Below are positions 23,104 through 34,694 of a stretch of DNA of 64,000 nt, piece by piece. The DNA lies in contig NC_054743.1 of the NCBI RefSeq assembly GCF_018143015.1, positions 34,311,934-34,375,933 on the forward strand, written 5' to 3'. The number at the start of each line of letters is the position of its first letter. The first letter of the stretch is position 1. The notes under the pieces were generated by a model. The model did not search any database, was not told the DNA's origin, and saw only the letters and a program-made list of their open reading frames with translations. This DNA comes from Lytechinus variegatus (lineage: Eukaryota > Echinodermata > Echinoidea > Temnopleuroida > Toxopneustidae). A program made the position numbers and the translations under genes.

Positions 23104-24006
23104 GTTGTATGAACTGAGGTACACACACTGCAGATGTGGGTCTACATTTGTAGACTAGGAGGTGGGGGGGGGGTATAGGTGCAGAAAGAGAGAGTAAAAA
23201 TAACATGAGAAATAAAAGAGAGGGATGGAGAGGAAAAGATTGGAAAGGAGGGAGAGATGAGGAGGGAGCGGGTTGGAAAGGGCGGGGAGGGGGGTGAAGG
23301 AAGGGGATAGAGGAATGGGGGATCATGCAACTTATATGCAAGTCACATCTTCAATCACGGTGGAAAACCATACATGGTTACATACGGTTCCTTGCATACT
23401 TGTTAGAACTAAACAATATGTATACTCCACTCCCACGTACTTTCCTCTAGCAAAATCCCCATAAAATTGAGTTTTACAATAACAAACCCCATCTCTTGCT
23501 TCTTCATGTTGAAACCCATCGCTAGCGGCCGTCTGTCTACTCGCGTCCCCGGCGGACCGGCGTGGGAGCTGGGGAGAAAATGCCCGGTATGTCAAGAGTG
23601 GCTGCGGCTTATATATACCCTGCTGGCCATATTGCGGAAAACACTTGTCAAGCCAGATTTGGGGAAGGTCGTTCAAAATTTTCTCGCACATGCAACGAAA
23701 AAATATGTTTTTGTATGGGCATTAATAGATGTTTTTACCCTGGGTTTGAAAAGTACAACGTCAACAAAACCAGGGTAAAACCAACTGAAGGCCAGAGGGA
23801 CGGAACCAGTGGCCCAAAAGTTACTACGTTACTTTTACTTGTATCAATTGTGATCACATTGAAGTTCCCTATATAAATTTCAGGACTATAATCCTTTTTT
23901 ACTGTCTTTAGAATTAATCAGCAAAACAGTAGATTGAAAAGAAACAAACATGAAAAAAAGACCAATTAGGATCCACCCCCCACAAAAAAATAAATGGATA
24001 AAATCG
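23104..24006. other. No feature recognised
   Basis: Purine-rich DNA with a G run near 23164, then a GC-richer segment around 23520-23600. Frames of 100-119 codons on both strands near 23332-23778 lack any family motif. Confidence 0.4.
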
Positions 24007-24345
24007 GTTTGTTTCCAATTCGTCTAATGCCAATTCGTCCAATTGCCAACCCGTCTACTATCATTTGGTCTAATGCCATTCCGTCCAATAACCATTAGGT
24101 CCAATAGATTATACCATTTGGTCTAATTAAACAAAAGTGTTAATTGTGCAAAATGAAGGAAAGAAAATGTGTATTAGACCGATTGGTTGTTAGACGAAAT
24201 GGTAATAGACGAACTGGTGATTAGACGAAGTGATTATTGGATCAAACGGTTGTTAGACGAAATGTTGATGGACCGAATGGCATTAGGCTAAACGAAGGTA
24301 TAGGTCATGTGTGAGTGGACTAGTTGACAGTGGACGAATTTGCCA
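24007..24345 (-). mobile_element. GGTCTAAT-repeat element, copy 2 (inverted)
   Basis: The same mosaic of short units as at 20102-20479, in the opposite orientation: it opens GGTTTGTTTCCAATTCGTC and later reads ATTAGACCGATTGG, GTTAGACGAAATGG and ATTAGACGAAGTG. It ends near GTGAGTGGACTAGTTGACAG. Spacer and unit sequences differ from the other copies. Confidence 0.82.
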
Positions 24346-26141
24346 ATTCGTCCACTGTTCTGCACCCCCGCCCATTAACAAAATCTTCTACAGCTATAGG
24401 CCTACCAAGTAAACGTGAATGGAGCAAGGTCTTGGAAACCCCACAAAAAAGCTTACAGGTATTTCTCATCCCCAAACTTCAAAAAGCAATGAAAAGGGGA
24501 TCATCTTCCCACCGTTTAACCCGACACGAAACGCAGGGAGGAAAGGTGTGCACAAAAGCATTAGCGTAATCACCTCGCCAAGCAAAGCCACGAGAGTTTT
24601 TATGGCTTTTCTATAGAGCCACTTGCATAAGTCCCCCATTAAAATTCAAAACGAGCCCTTGTGCTAATTTCACGATAAACAATCAACTCCCGTTTGTTTG
24701 CCCCTTATCTTGATAAAGAACTTCGTTTGGAAGTTGTGCTTAGGCATTACAAACCCATTAGTCCAGTCTGAAATCTATAATGACCTCCTACTTTGGATCC
24801 ACTTGTGTTTACAGTTCAATTCTTTCACACACAAAGGCGTTATACTCCAATAATTCCCCGCTTCGTGCATAGGGGATCCCATCCAACTTTGGCAACACCG
24901 TGCAATGGTATATTTTGACCATTTTTTCATCAATCAGCGATGGCTGCTAGTATATATATATATATCACCTCAGCAATTAATACTATATTCATGTATGACC
25001 TACATGTTACTATATAGATAGCAATGATAATGAATATTGGTGAAGGTCCTAGGAAAATCCATCAAAGATAAAAAAAAAAAGAAAAGGTAATAGTATCTAA
25101 TTTTTTTATGTGTGACGTAATTCGCGAATAACTTACCCCATGTATCGCGTTGTAAAAAGCAATGAAATGCCATTCTCTAAAAAAAAATGAAAATGGTTAT
25201 TAATGTACTTTCAGTTTATCAATATGAAAAAATCAAAGAAAAATGCTCCTAATGATTTATTACAAATTGAAACTCATATATTTGATATTACATGACGTAA
25301 TGGGACAGTTGCTCACATTATAACGTCACAAATGAAAAAGCTTAGAATGCTGATAACTATCTTATTTTTTATGGATTTGCCTCAAACCTTTAATGATATC
25401 TTCTTTTTATCATTCTCGTATTTTTACAACATAATTTCTATCGGGGATCATCAGGGGTAGAGGTCCCCTGTCATAGGTGTCTTGTATACAGCCTCTGACT
25501 AAAAACGAAAATATGCAACTTTTTACATGTTTACGTGGCTGCGATCAAGGCACAATAAGTCACTTAATATCCCAAGGATTAACATGTATTTTGAAAGGAT
25601 AGGTCGACCATTGCTGTCTTTCATTAATGGAAAGTAAAGGCTATTCGTCAACAAACCTCCAACAGGCAAAACAACCCAACAAAGGGATGGCATTTAACAC
25701 GTACGTGATAAGATGGCCCTACACAAACCCCACAATCCCCTTGTCTCTATAAAGTTTTCTCTAGCTGAAATATGTTCCAATCGGTGTTTTATCTATTCTC
25801 TCTCCTCTATTTTCTCCCAAGCACAGTTACACCAACGAAACCGACTCCAAACCTACCAATGGTATGCCATTTCAGATAACGTAATAGATGTGATTGATCT
25901 GGTGTTGGTCTCGCCGGTCTGACCGAATACAACATCACCCCGCCCTGCCCCGCCCCTCTCCCAGTTGGAATCTCCTCTTCAAGCATCTCCTCTTTTGCCT
26001 TTCCCCCTACTTCCTGCACCATCTTTTCGTCCTTTCTGAATGCATAATGAGTACACTAATAAACTAATTAAAATGAAAAAAAATAGTCTTTCGATAAATC
26101 ATGAGGGGGATTAAAACCTAACTGATATACATTTTTTTGTA
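24346..26141. other. No gene recognised
   Basis: Contains a short (AT)n at about 24951, two ATGACGTAA/GTGACGTAA-type motifs near 25115 and 25294, and the small MITE listed at 25824-25922. No coding feature was recognised. Confidence 0.4.
25824..25922. mobile_element. 99 bp MITE, CAGTYACACCAAC family, copy 1
   Basis: CAGTTACACCAACGAAACCG at the left is paired imperfectly with the right end. It shares AAACCTACCAATGGTATGCC and ATAACGTAATAGAT with the copy at 49808-49906. It is too small to encode anything. Confidence 0.75.
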
Positions 26142-26312
26142 CAGTCAAAAGGACTAGTTAAACGGGTCAGCTGGGTGCAACTATTGTTCTCGTCATATTT
26201 GACTATTTTCTAGTCTTATTTTACGAGAACATAGTTATTTTTTTACTAGAATATAGTCAGAAATGTGACTAGACATATTAGTTGCACCGGGCTGATCTAG
26301 TCAATTTGACCG
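26142..26312. mobile_element. Inverted-repeat element, CAGTTGGGTGCAACTA-like arms
   Basis: The left arm reads CAGTCAAAAGGACTAG, GGTCAGCTGGGTGCAACTA and GACTATTTTCTAGTC. The right arm is the diverged complement: TAGAATATAGTC, TAGTTGCACCGGGCTGATC and CTAGTCAATTTGAC. A single copy in this window, about 170 bp, with no coding capacity. Confidence 0.75.
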
Positions 26313-26933
26313 ATTTGTTTTAAGAGTGTTTTTTTTTTAACTTGATACATTTTTCTGAGTAAAGTTGATTGTTTGATCCAACATACATTTCATGTTCCTT
26401 CGAATTCTAATCATATTAGAAAACCGTTTTTCGGGGAGTAGGTATTTGTGCTCAGTTATATGGAGCCAGCAAAGAGGAGTCTGGAGTCTACACAAATTAT
26501 TAGTAATGAGGGGTAAGTGAGGGAAATTATATACAAACCTATGAATGCTTATATGTAGATGGCTAAGTTGAAAACACGTTGGGCGATTTTTGGACCAAAT
26601 CTTTTTAATAGATTATTTTAAGTTGTCCGATCCCCTTACTGCAAACACCTCTTTTAAACACCAATTTGAATCAAGTGGTTTCTTGGTCGAACCAAAGGAA
26701 ACCCGACAAGAGAATAAATAGGTGGGACCCTGGCCCGACGCAATTAGTATCCCGGTCCAGATTTTATCAAGGACAGCGATTATACAGTTTATAAAATTGA
26801 TGATTATGGTGGTGTAGACTGAACACAGTGAAACCGTAAAACTTAGATGAAATGGATTCACACAGGCTTGGGTGTTATTTATCATTCACACCACCCCCCC
26901 CCCATGCACAACCACACTTACCACCCTGTATCC

Positions 26934-27171
26934 CAGTGGCGTAATGAGCCAACAATTTTGAGGGGCGCTAGATAAGGCGTATTGCGTAAAATCTATACAC
27001 AAAGTTGCGAGCGAGTGAAGCAAGCGACCACATTTTGATACTTAAATTACAAGAATAAAATTGTGTGATAGATTTTGATAAAAAATTCAGAAAAAAATCA
27101 TATTTCACCCTTCTCTCTTCCTCTTTTTCTTGGTCATGAAAAGCCCCCCCCCCCCCATCTGTACGCCAGTG
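26934..27171. mobile_element. Short nonautonomous element with CAGTGGCGTA / TACGCCAGTG termini
   Basis: The inverted termini differ at one base (CAGTGGCGTA against complement CACTGGCGTA). Near the left end is TGCGAGCGAGTGAAGCAAGCG, and a C run abuts the right end. This architecture, with short termini, a GCGA-rich block and a G/C run next to one end, recurs in the elements at 15363-15569 and 57961-58184. Confidence 0.7.
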
Positions 27172-27299
27172 CCGCATCCATACAATAGATCGGACAAAAT
27201 GAAAGAGGGAGGGGCACATGCCATCTTTTCAGACCTAGGTACCCCCATACATGGACCCATCCTGCGTAATAAGGGCTGAGAAAAAAAAACAATATCCTA

Positions 27300-27760
27300 T
27301 TAGAGTAAAATTCATCGAGCAAAATGCTGCAAAATTTCATCAAAATCTGATAAGAACGAAGTTATTAAATCATTAATTATAACAATTATTTTAAAACAGT
27401 TACATACATGCATCATGATGACCGCAATCTCCCCTTCCTTAATCATCAAACCATTTAATATTTTCACAATATACGAATGACCGTTTGTCATTATGTCTCT
27501 GTTGTACGAAAAAAAAATTGGAGCGGTGATTATCTTACACATTACTTATTAAAACTGTTGTTACTGCTTGTTTTTTTTTCATTCTTGGAGGACAAAATTC
27601 GAATAATCCAAACTACTACGGATATTGCATCATTAGACAAGACATGGAACTAATTCACCAAAATAATACCGAACATTCAAATGTAATAGCTTCGTTATTC
27701 CTCCTCCGATTTTGATGAAATCTGCAATGTTTTGTTTTTCAGATTTTACGTACACGTATA
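27300..27760. mobile_element. TTTCATCAAAATC-type dispersed repeat, two fragments
   Basis: The first fragment (about 27300-27605) reads AAAATTTCATCAAAATCTG, AACAGTTACATACATGCATC and then GGTGATTATCTTACACATTA. The same succession occurs at 48355-48755. A second piece at about 27640-27760 carries the complement (TCCGATTTTGATGAAATCTG). The two may be the arms of one old foldback or separate insertions. Confidence 0.65.
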
Positions 27761-27775
27761 GCTTGTTCAAATTGG

Positions 27776-28160
27776 TAAATTGCCAATTCGTCCACTCACA
27801 ACATGGTATACCTTCATTTAGTCTCATGCCAGTCTGTCCATCAACATTTCGCCTTACAACGATTGGGTCCAATCATCACTTCGTCTAATCGCCAGTTGGT
27901 CTATTGTGACCATTTCGTCTCAGTTGGTCTAATACTCGCTTTATTTTCAACAATTTTGCCGAATTAACACTTAATCTAATTAGACCAAATGGTATATGGA
28001 CTAAGGGGCTATTGGACCAGCTGATTATTAGACAAAAAGATGAGTGGACAAACTGGCAATTATACCATGTAGATATTGGACGAACCGATGATCATAGACC
28101 AAATGATATTAGGCGATTTGGCAATTGGACGAATTGGCATTGGACCAAATGAAAATAAAC
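27776..28160 (+). mobile_element. GGTCTAAT-repeat element, copy 3
   Basis: Same orientation as the copy at 20102-20479 and similar along its length, from CCAATTCGTCCACTCAC to TTGGACCAAATGAAAATAAA. It keeps the central TCTAATTAGACCAAATGG. Several internal units are shorter than in copy 1, so unit number varies. Confidence 0.85.
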
Positions 28161-29865
28161 CTTCAAATCATATCATTTTCAGCCAGATACCCCCATTAAG
28201 ATATGCAGAACATACACACTTTCAAATCTATATTTTGTACTCAATTAAACATATTATTTAATATGCATATTTTATTCATTGGCATAGAACAAAGACAATT
28301 GATACATAGGATTGGTGGTACTGTTCATGAGGATGATAATAATAATAGTCAGTACTTTTATATCATAACTCATAATTTTACATAAATAATATCAACAGTC
28401 TGAAAATCTGTCCACACAGATTATAGTAAGGCGAAATGGTCACTGATAAACCAATGACTTCATAACAAAACAAGCAAAAAATATGTATATAAACTGTTCA
28501 TAAAATATGTTTATATTCAATCTTTTCAAAAAGAAAAGAGAGATTTGCGCTCGGTTCTACCATAGAGCTATTAACAGATAGCTCCATGGTTCTACAATTT
28601 GGATGTCCCTTGAAACTGCAATAACAATCACATATCATATCGCACATGACGCCAAATAACGGAAAAATTCAACAAGGTTAAAAACAGACCAAAAAGATAA
28701 TATTCATTTCATGTTTTGATGGAACTTTTCCCTGTGACCGCACTCAAGGGACGAATCAGAATTAGATTACATAATAAGGGGACAGTTGTGAATATCTGGA
28801 ATTTCATAAAGCACAATGATTCAAGAATTATGATTGTATATTTGTCCTTGTTGTTCCTTCTTGATTAGTATCGCCGAATTATTGATTTACATAAAAATCA
28901 AACGATCACATCTTTGAAATAAATCTACCTTTACTCAGTCAATAGTACAATAAAGTCAAATTTTGCCCCATGCGTGAGATATAAAACAAATTTTCTTGCA
29001 AATCATTAGTTCCCCAGTCCATTCAAAATAAAATGATTCATCAAAATTTACTCTGTATGAAACAAAACATGATATTGTGCTTATACGAGGACAAGAGCAT
29101 GCACAACGTATTGGGGGAATAAACATGTTTCAGCGCCGGACAATTATTGTACTCACAACGAAGTTTCATCGAACCGTAAACAATACCATACCAGTAAATA
29201 AAACAAATTAGCCATCATGATATGCAATACATGACTCATACATATTTCCTTTTTGTTTTTATGCCACGAGATGAAAGATTTCGATTGGTAATTCAAGATT
29301 CATTTCCGACAGCCACCTTCAAATATTGTACGACGTCGTAACAACATTTCACAGTTTTGACGGCGATGAAATTGTTTTCGATAATTCATAGAAATGCTGT
29401 ATGAGTGGGTGCTCATCATATGTATGTATTCACTGATTAAATATTGAAAGTATTCGTAAGGTATTATACGTGGACAGTTATGCATATACATGCATGATGT
29501 ATACAGTGTATGATGGAGGCGCGAAAACATCAGTCATTGTCCTCCTATAGGCTCTAATCTACTCCTTACTATATCGGATAATAGTATCCAGTGACTCATC
29601 CTAATTCATCTTTCCCATCTTCACCAAAATGACACTGATATGAGAACCAATTAATAATAGGAGGTAAAAAAAATGGTACAAGAAAAGTGCATGGTTCAGC
29701 TAAGCACCTTTATTGATACCACACTAGGCGCATCTTGTAACAAATATTGCACCTTTCTGCACCAGAGTGCACCAACACCAAGACCAAAAAGGAACACCTT
29801 TAAAGGGTGCTCCTATTAAGTCATTCCGTGACAACCATTTAAGTTTCAATTTTAACACTGATAAT
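28161..29865. other. No feature recognised
   Basis: AT-rich, apparently low-copy DNA with no element ends and no convincing exons. Confidence 0.4.
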
Positions 29866-30045
29866 AAAGTGCTAAATTCATCACTTTCTGAGATAGTGAC
29901 TACATTTAGTGATGCTGATTTCTGAGGATGCTGAAAAGCAACTAGGGTCGGGGGGGGGGGTAACTACAGCGCCTTGGGTACTCAATTTAGAACGTGTAGT
30001 CACTATATACGAGCTCTTCTCTTGAGTGCTGATTTTAGCATTTTA
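29866..30045. mobile_element. Inverted-repeat element, about 180 bp
   Basis: Left arm AAGTGCTAAATTCATCACTT and TAGTGACTAC; right arm GTAGTCACTATATA and GAGTGCTGATTTTAGCATTTT. Arms are interrupted by a G run near 29950. No coding capacity. Confidence 0.6.
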
Positions 30046-33000
30046 TCTTTTAGAATGTAGGCCTATACCTCCTACACTTCGACTGGCTTTTATTGGTATT
30101 GTCTGTTATAAGAGCACAGTGAAGACGAGAAAGATGATGGGATGGAGGAGAAATCATCGCATCATGCTGGGTTTTACTTCTATAGCTCCTGAAAAGGGGG
30201 TGTAACCAATACCCCTACCACTGCTGCCGACGCCCTGGGCGGGGTACTGGTATTACCCCCATCGTGAAGGAGTAAGGAAGATTTTTACATTCAATAAATG
30301 CAATTCACTCCTTCTCCAGTCTCACAGCCCCTCGGTGAGGAACACGACCTCTTCACGTCTAGTCTCATACATTCAGACCTTTGTTTTAATACTCAACCAG
30401 ATTCAAAAGTGATTCCTTACTTTTTAAGTTATGTGAGTCTACTAAAAGTTGTAATGACAAACATGATGAGGCTATCATAATCATATCATTGCTATCAAAA
30501 TAATCCGCATAGTATATTTCTACGATGATTATATTTCCTTTAAAAAACAACCATACCTTATTTTTCAAATAATTCAAAACAAAACAATAAGCAAACTCCT
30601 TGCAATGAGCCACTCGTTTCTGGATAAGGTGTGGTTATCATGAAATTAAAGGGGTACACAAGCGTGAAATAACTGTAAAATGAACACTGTACCTTCGGTT
30701 AAATCCAATCGGATTAAAAATACAGTGATAACATTTCAAAGTTCGAATGATTTTCTTCACAGAAATTGCACCGTACGCTCATCGTGTAGGCCTATATAAT
30801 TCAATGAGTGTGACGTCACATCCAAATATTTCATTTGTAAGTTATTTGTAATTTGGAATCGAGGATTATTCAATTCTGTTAATCCCTTAAATCCATATGG
30901 ATGATAAATAATCTCCCGGTAACAAAGAAAGTTACACTGAACAGCAATGATCCAACAACGATATTCAAAATTAATGTGAAATTAAGTTTGTTTTAAAATA
31001 ATATTGGCGCAGCAAAAAATAATGATCGTTATTTCAATATGATAATATAGTAAAGAGATGGGGCGTGACATCAGCAGAACACTTATTGCATATTCAGTTC
31101 AGTATATGCGTACAACTGTGTCAAACACTATAAATGTAAATATCAGTAGGCCCATGACACATGTATTATCAAACTCATAATATGTAGGCCTATGAATTTC
31201 AGGCTGCATGGTAGATCCGTTTTAATTGAGATATAAACAATGATTAACACGTTTCTGCTGTTTACTACACGGCTCATGACGTCATAATACGTTAAGATGA
31301 TTGAAGACGGCACTGGCGAATCCGGGGGGGGGGGGGGGATGATTGAAATGTCCAAAGTTCATGGAAGAATTTAAATAGACAACCCACCCTTCGCTCACAT
31401 GTGTATGAAATGCTCTTATACACATGCATGACATGCATCTACTCAACAGACAATTGCCATTAAAGCACTGCGCTCATTAATAAATAACTCGGATCTGACG
31501 AAAAATGTAGAATATAGAAAAAAAATGGATCAATTAATAACTCCTTGTCATTGGGCATGGATCTGCTGTGGGTAGAGTAATTAATTACCGGCAGCCTTAT
31601 GAGCTGAGAATAAACGAAGATCGGACAGTGATAAAAATGACGGATATTTTGTAGGAATACACATGGAAATTCAAAAGGGGTGTATATTTGCTTCATTTAT
31701 CATAGCTGAAAGTGGGTATGAAAGTCTTTGAGATTTCTGTTTCGAACCTATTGAATCAAATATGGACTTTCATTTTATGATTCTCACTTCATTTTCATTT
31801 CATAATGATTAATCGATTCCACGTTTTACATGCCCTTTAATCAATATCATGAAGATGCTTCCATTACAAAGTAAAAACAAAATACACTGTATAAAACATT
31901 GTTTAAGCCTGTGCAAGATGTTTATTTTAAGTTGTTTTTTTTGTAATTGTAACAGTTGTTTAAAAAGTTAAATCAATTTTTTATATAGTTTAAACAATAG
32001 TTGTTGGAGTGACCGGCTTAATCAGCATGTAAAATAGCGTTTTACAGGGTATGATTTCACAGCTAAAACGTTACTTTACCCTGACATAACTAGAGCAAGA
32101 GCTGCAGTGGAATATCACGCCAACTTGTCAGGCATTAGCCAGGTCTGAATTCAGAGACTAACGAGGCAGCCGTCTTGGCCTTCATGTTTTCGTCATCAAA
32201 TTTCCCCAAAGGAAACACTTTCTAAAAGCGTTCGATCGTCAAAATAGCACCAATTCACAGCTCGTAAAATCGCTTTAAATTTACTTTTGTTACCAGGACA
32301 ATCAACCGTCATCGTATTCTGATTGTTGTCATAAAAAAATCGCAACTTCTCTCGAACTTTCAAGAGTAGAATAAACACTCGCTTTCTAAATATCTCATCT
32401 TAGAAATGTACATTGTTAATTCGACACATGTACTGGTAGTATTTACCTGTTTCATGAAACATAACGCAGATACAAACTATAGATAAGCTCTGACAGAATA
32501 TTTCTATAAACATGTATACCATATCAATACACTTCGCCTTTGTTATACATGCAGGCTGCCAACATTCATTGGTGGCTATCAAGTTTGGAAGCAAGGTTTT
32601 GCCGTCTTCATACATTCTAATAAGACGAAGATGGGCAAAATACAGATAACAATGAAACATAGAAAACACATCAAAAATTCAGTCATAATAAAAGATACAT
32701 GTACTGTAACAACCAGCACGGTCCTTTCCCGATAATATTTAAAAAACGTGAAGTGGGAATTCGATGTGCGTACTGTACTTCACTTTACATCTTTGGAGTT
32801 GCTTGAATAAAGAAGTTTTCAAAATACATAATGATAATACCATACATCACGTCAATTGTACCTGTAACGTTTTCAGCGTTCATAGATTTCTCTTCAGGTT
32901 TTGTCGCAGATTTGTCAGTTACATGTACATGTTATAGTGTTATACATGGACATGGCATTGAATGTATACTATTTTCAGTTATATATGATTAATAATATAA

Positions 33001-33056
33001 AAAAACATCATTTGACTTGTGTTCGAAATCGCCACGACCATCTTAATGGCCTTGGA
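30046..33056. other. Repeat-poor DNA 3' of fz4; possible 3' UTR
   Basis: A short hairpin (GGGGGTGTAACCAATACCCC and GGGGTACTGGTATTACCCCC) lies at about 30195-30250 and a G run at about 31324. Otherwise recognisable mobile elements are scarce. On the minus strand a canonical AATAAA (TTTATT on +) lies at about 31921, 1.1 kb past the fz4 stop. Whether it ends the fz4 mRNA cannot be told from sequence alone. Confidence 0.4.
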
Positions 33057-34694
33057 TTATACCGCCGTTTCGTCGCCGTTTCTATGACGTCCGTTCTTTT
33101 CGTCGCCCAATGGCGCACAACACACTAAAGCAGGGGCCATTCTTTCCAGAAATCGCCTCCACGATCGCATCGTCTTCGCCGACATAATCCACATTCCGCT
33201 CGTTATACCAACGACGAGCGACATGAATAACTTAAGCATGAACACCTCAATGTTAGGTGAAGCTTCACCATCCATCCAAACAATCCTGTTCGAATGCTCA
33301 TAAAAGAAACACGCTACCACGATCGTTGCAGGAACGGTATAGAGTACAGAGAAGAGTCCTATTTTGACCATGAGTCGCTCTAACTTATCAGTCTTGGTGC
33401 CGTCGTTTTTCATGACGGATCGAATCTTGAACAACGAAATGAATCCCCCGAGGAGGAAGAGGGTCCCAACGGCGAGGTATGTGAACAACGGCGCGATGAC
33501 GAACCCGGTGAGTGCCTCCAGACTTGAATTACCCACGAAACACATTCCCGTGAGTTCGTCGGCATCGACGACGCGCATGACGAGGATGATGACGGTTTTG
33601 ACGAAGGGGATTCCCCACGCTGCGACATGGAAGTAACTGCTGTTCATTTGGATGGCCTCGTGACCCCACTTTAGTCCCGCAGCGAGGAACCAGGTGAAGG
33701 CTAGGATGACCCACCAGATAGAGCTTGCCATACCGAAGAAGTACAAGATGAGGAAGGTCACGGCGCATCCGGTGTTCTCCAAGCCCTCCTGGATTAAGAA
33801 TTCGGCCACACCGTCATCATCACAGGCGATGATCGAACGACCGGCGATTAACCGGACGATGTACGCGATACTGAATACATTATAGCAAATGGATAGAAAT
33901 ATGATAGGTCGCTCTGGGTACCTGAAACGTACCGTGTCTATGGCGAATGTCAGCACTGTCATCGTGGTGGTCAAGAAACACAATCCAGCCCAAATGGCCA
34001 TCCATATTTCGGTAAACTTTTTCTCGCTCTGGCTGAACAGAAAGTCTGCGTCACAACGCAACGCACACTTTTCATAACGCTTCACATAATGCCATTTCAG
34101 AGGTTCGCGGTGGTGTTGACAGTCCGGTTCACCTGGCTCCTGCGGTACGATCGCGGTCACGACGTCGCCGTCGGGGTTACTTATACCGTTCGTGTCCCCT
34201 TCACCCGGTGGTGGTCCCATACAAATATCATTTCCGTCACTTCGCTCGAGAAACTGTGAACAATTCAAAGCTTCTGCCCACTTGAATCCAAACTTGCTCA
34301 GTACAGGATTGCAACTGGCTCGGACGCGTTCACACAGCGGTCGACAAACACTAATCGGAACATCAATTTTATCCGTACAGTACGGCGCGTAGACGGAACA
34401 GAGGAAGAAACGAAGGTACGGAGAACAACCATACTGGATTAGAGGGGTAAAAGTTTGAAGTTGAAGTTCGGCATCTTGTTGAAGTTCGTGACCCACAAGA
34501 TTAGGCATCCGCGTCATGTTGTAACCCACTCCTTTACATAGTTTGATGGTAATCGGTTCGCACTGCGCAGTTTGAGGGTCGAACTCATCAAAGTCTACAT
34601 CTGGTATTGGTTGAGATAAACCACCGGTTGGTACTAAAACCATCGCCATCAACATCACAACACATGTGTGTAATAACGTGCCTCCATAGCTCAT
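33057..34694 (-). CDS. fz4: Frizzled-4 Wnt receptor (seven-transmembrane)
   Basis: The encoded 545-residue receptor binds Wnt at the cell surface and signals through Dishevelled. Residues 1-27 form a signal peptide. The cysteine-rich domain has the ten family cysteines (45, 53, 90, 99, 106, 117, 121, 128, 145, 158). Linker cysteines at 192, 210 and 214 precede seven membrane segments, roughly 229-251, 263-284, 308-333, 356-374, 394-419, 441-463 and 485-506. KTMRSW (507-512) is the Dishevelled-binding KTxxxW motif, and the tail ends ETAV, a PDZ ligand like the ETVV of vertebrate FZD4. [23 protein letters not shown] and DADELTG, plus N-glycosylation sites at 59 and 144, point to Frizzled-4. Vertebrate FZD4 has an intron in the CRD; this gene has none. 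I chose the ATG at 34694 because the signal peptide follows it. An in-frame ATG at 34796 would add 34 hydrophilic residues, with a stop just upstream at 34812. Confidence 0.97.
   Translation of the reverse strand: MSYGGTLLHTCVVMLMAMVLVPTGGLSQPIPDVDFDEFDPQTAQCEPITIKLCKGVGYNMTRMPNLVGHELQQDAELQLQTFTPLIQYGCSPYLRFFLCSVYAPYCTDKIDVPISVCRPLCERVRASCNPVLSKFGFKWAEALNCSQFLERSDGNDICMGPPPGEGDTNGISNPDGDVVTAIVPQEPGEPDCQHHREPLKWHYVKRYEKCALRCDADFLFSQSEKKFTEIWMAIWAGLCFLTTTMTVLTFAIDTVRFRYPERPIIFLSICYNVFSIAYIVRLIAGRSIIACDDDGVAEFLIQEGLENTGCAVTFLILYFFGMASSIWWVILAFTWFLAAGLKWGHEAIQMNSSYFHVAAWGIPFVKTVIILVMRVVDADELTGMCFVGNSSLEALTGFVIAPLFTYLAVGTLFLLGGFISLFKIRSVMKNDGTKTDKLERLMVKIGLFSVLYTVPATIVVACFFYEHSNRIVWMDGEASPNIEVFMLKLFMSLVVGITSGMWIMSAKTMRSWRRFLERMAPALVCCAPLGDEKNGRHRNGDETAV

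Noticed and set aside
23332-23778. Overlapping 119-codon (-) and 103-codon (+) frames
   Set aside because: No recognisable domain, both strands open at once in locally GC-richer DNA, and no matching splice sites.
31882-32052. Possible MITE with CACTGTATAAAAC and GTTTTACAGGGTAT ends and TTTAAACAA motifs
   Set aside because: The inverted match is short and imperfect, no second copy was found, and AT-rich DNA gives such matches easily.
33364-34392. Several + strand frames (up to 90 codons) within the fz4 region
   Set aside because: They are antisense or frame-shifted shadows of the fz4 coding sequence.
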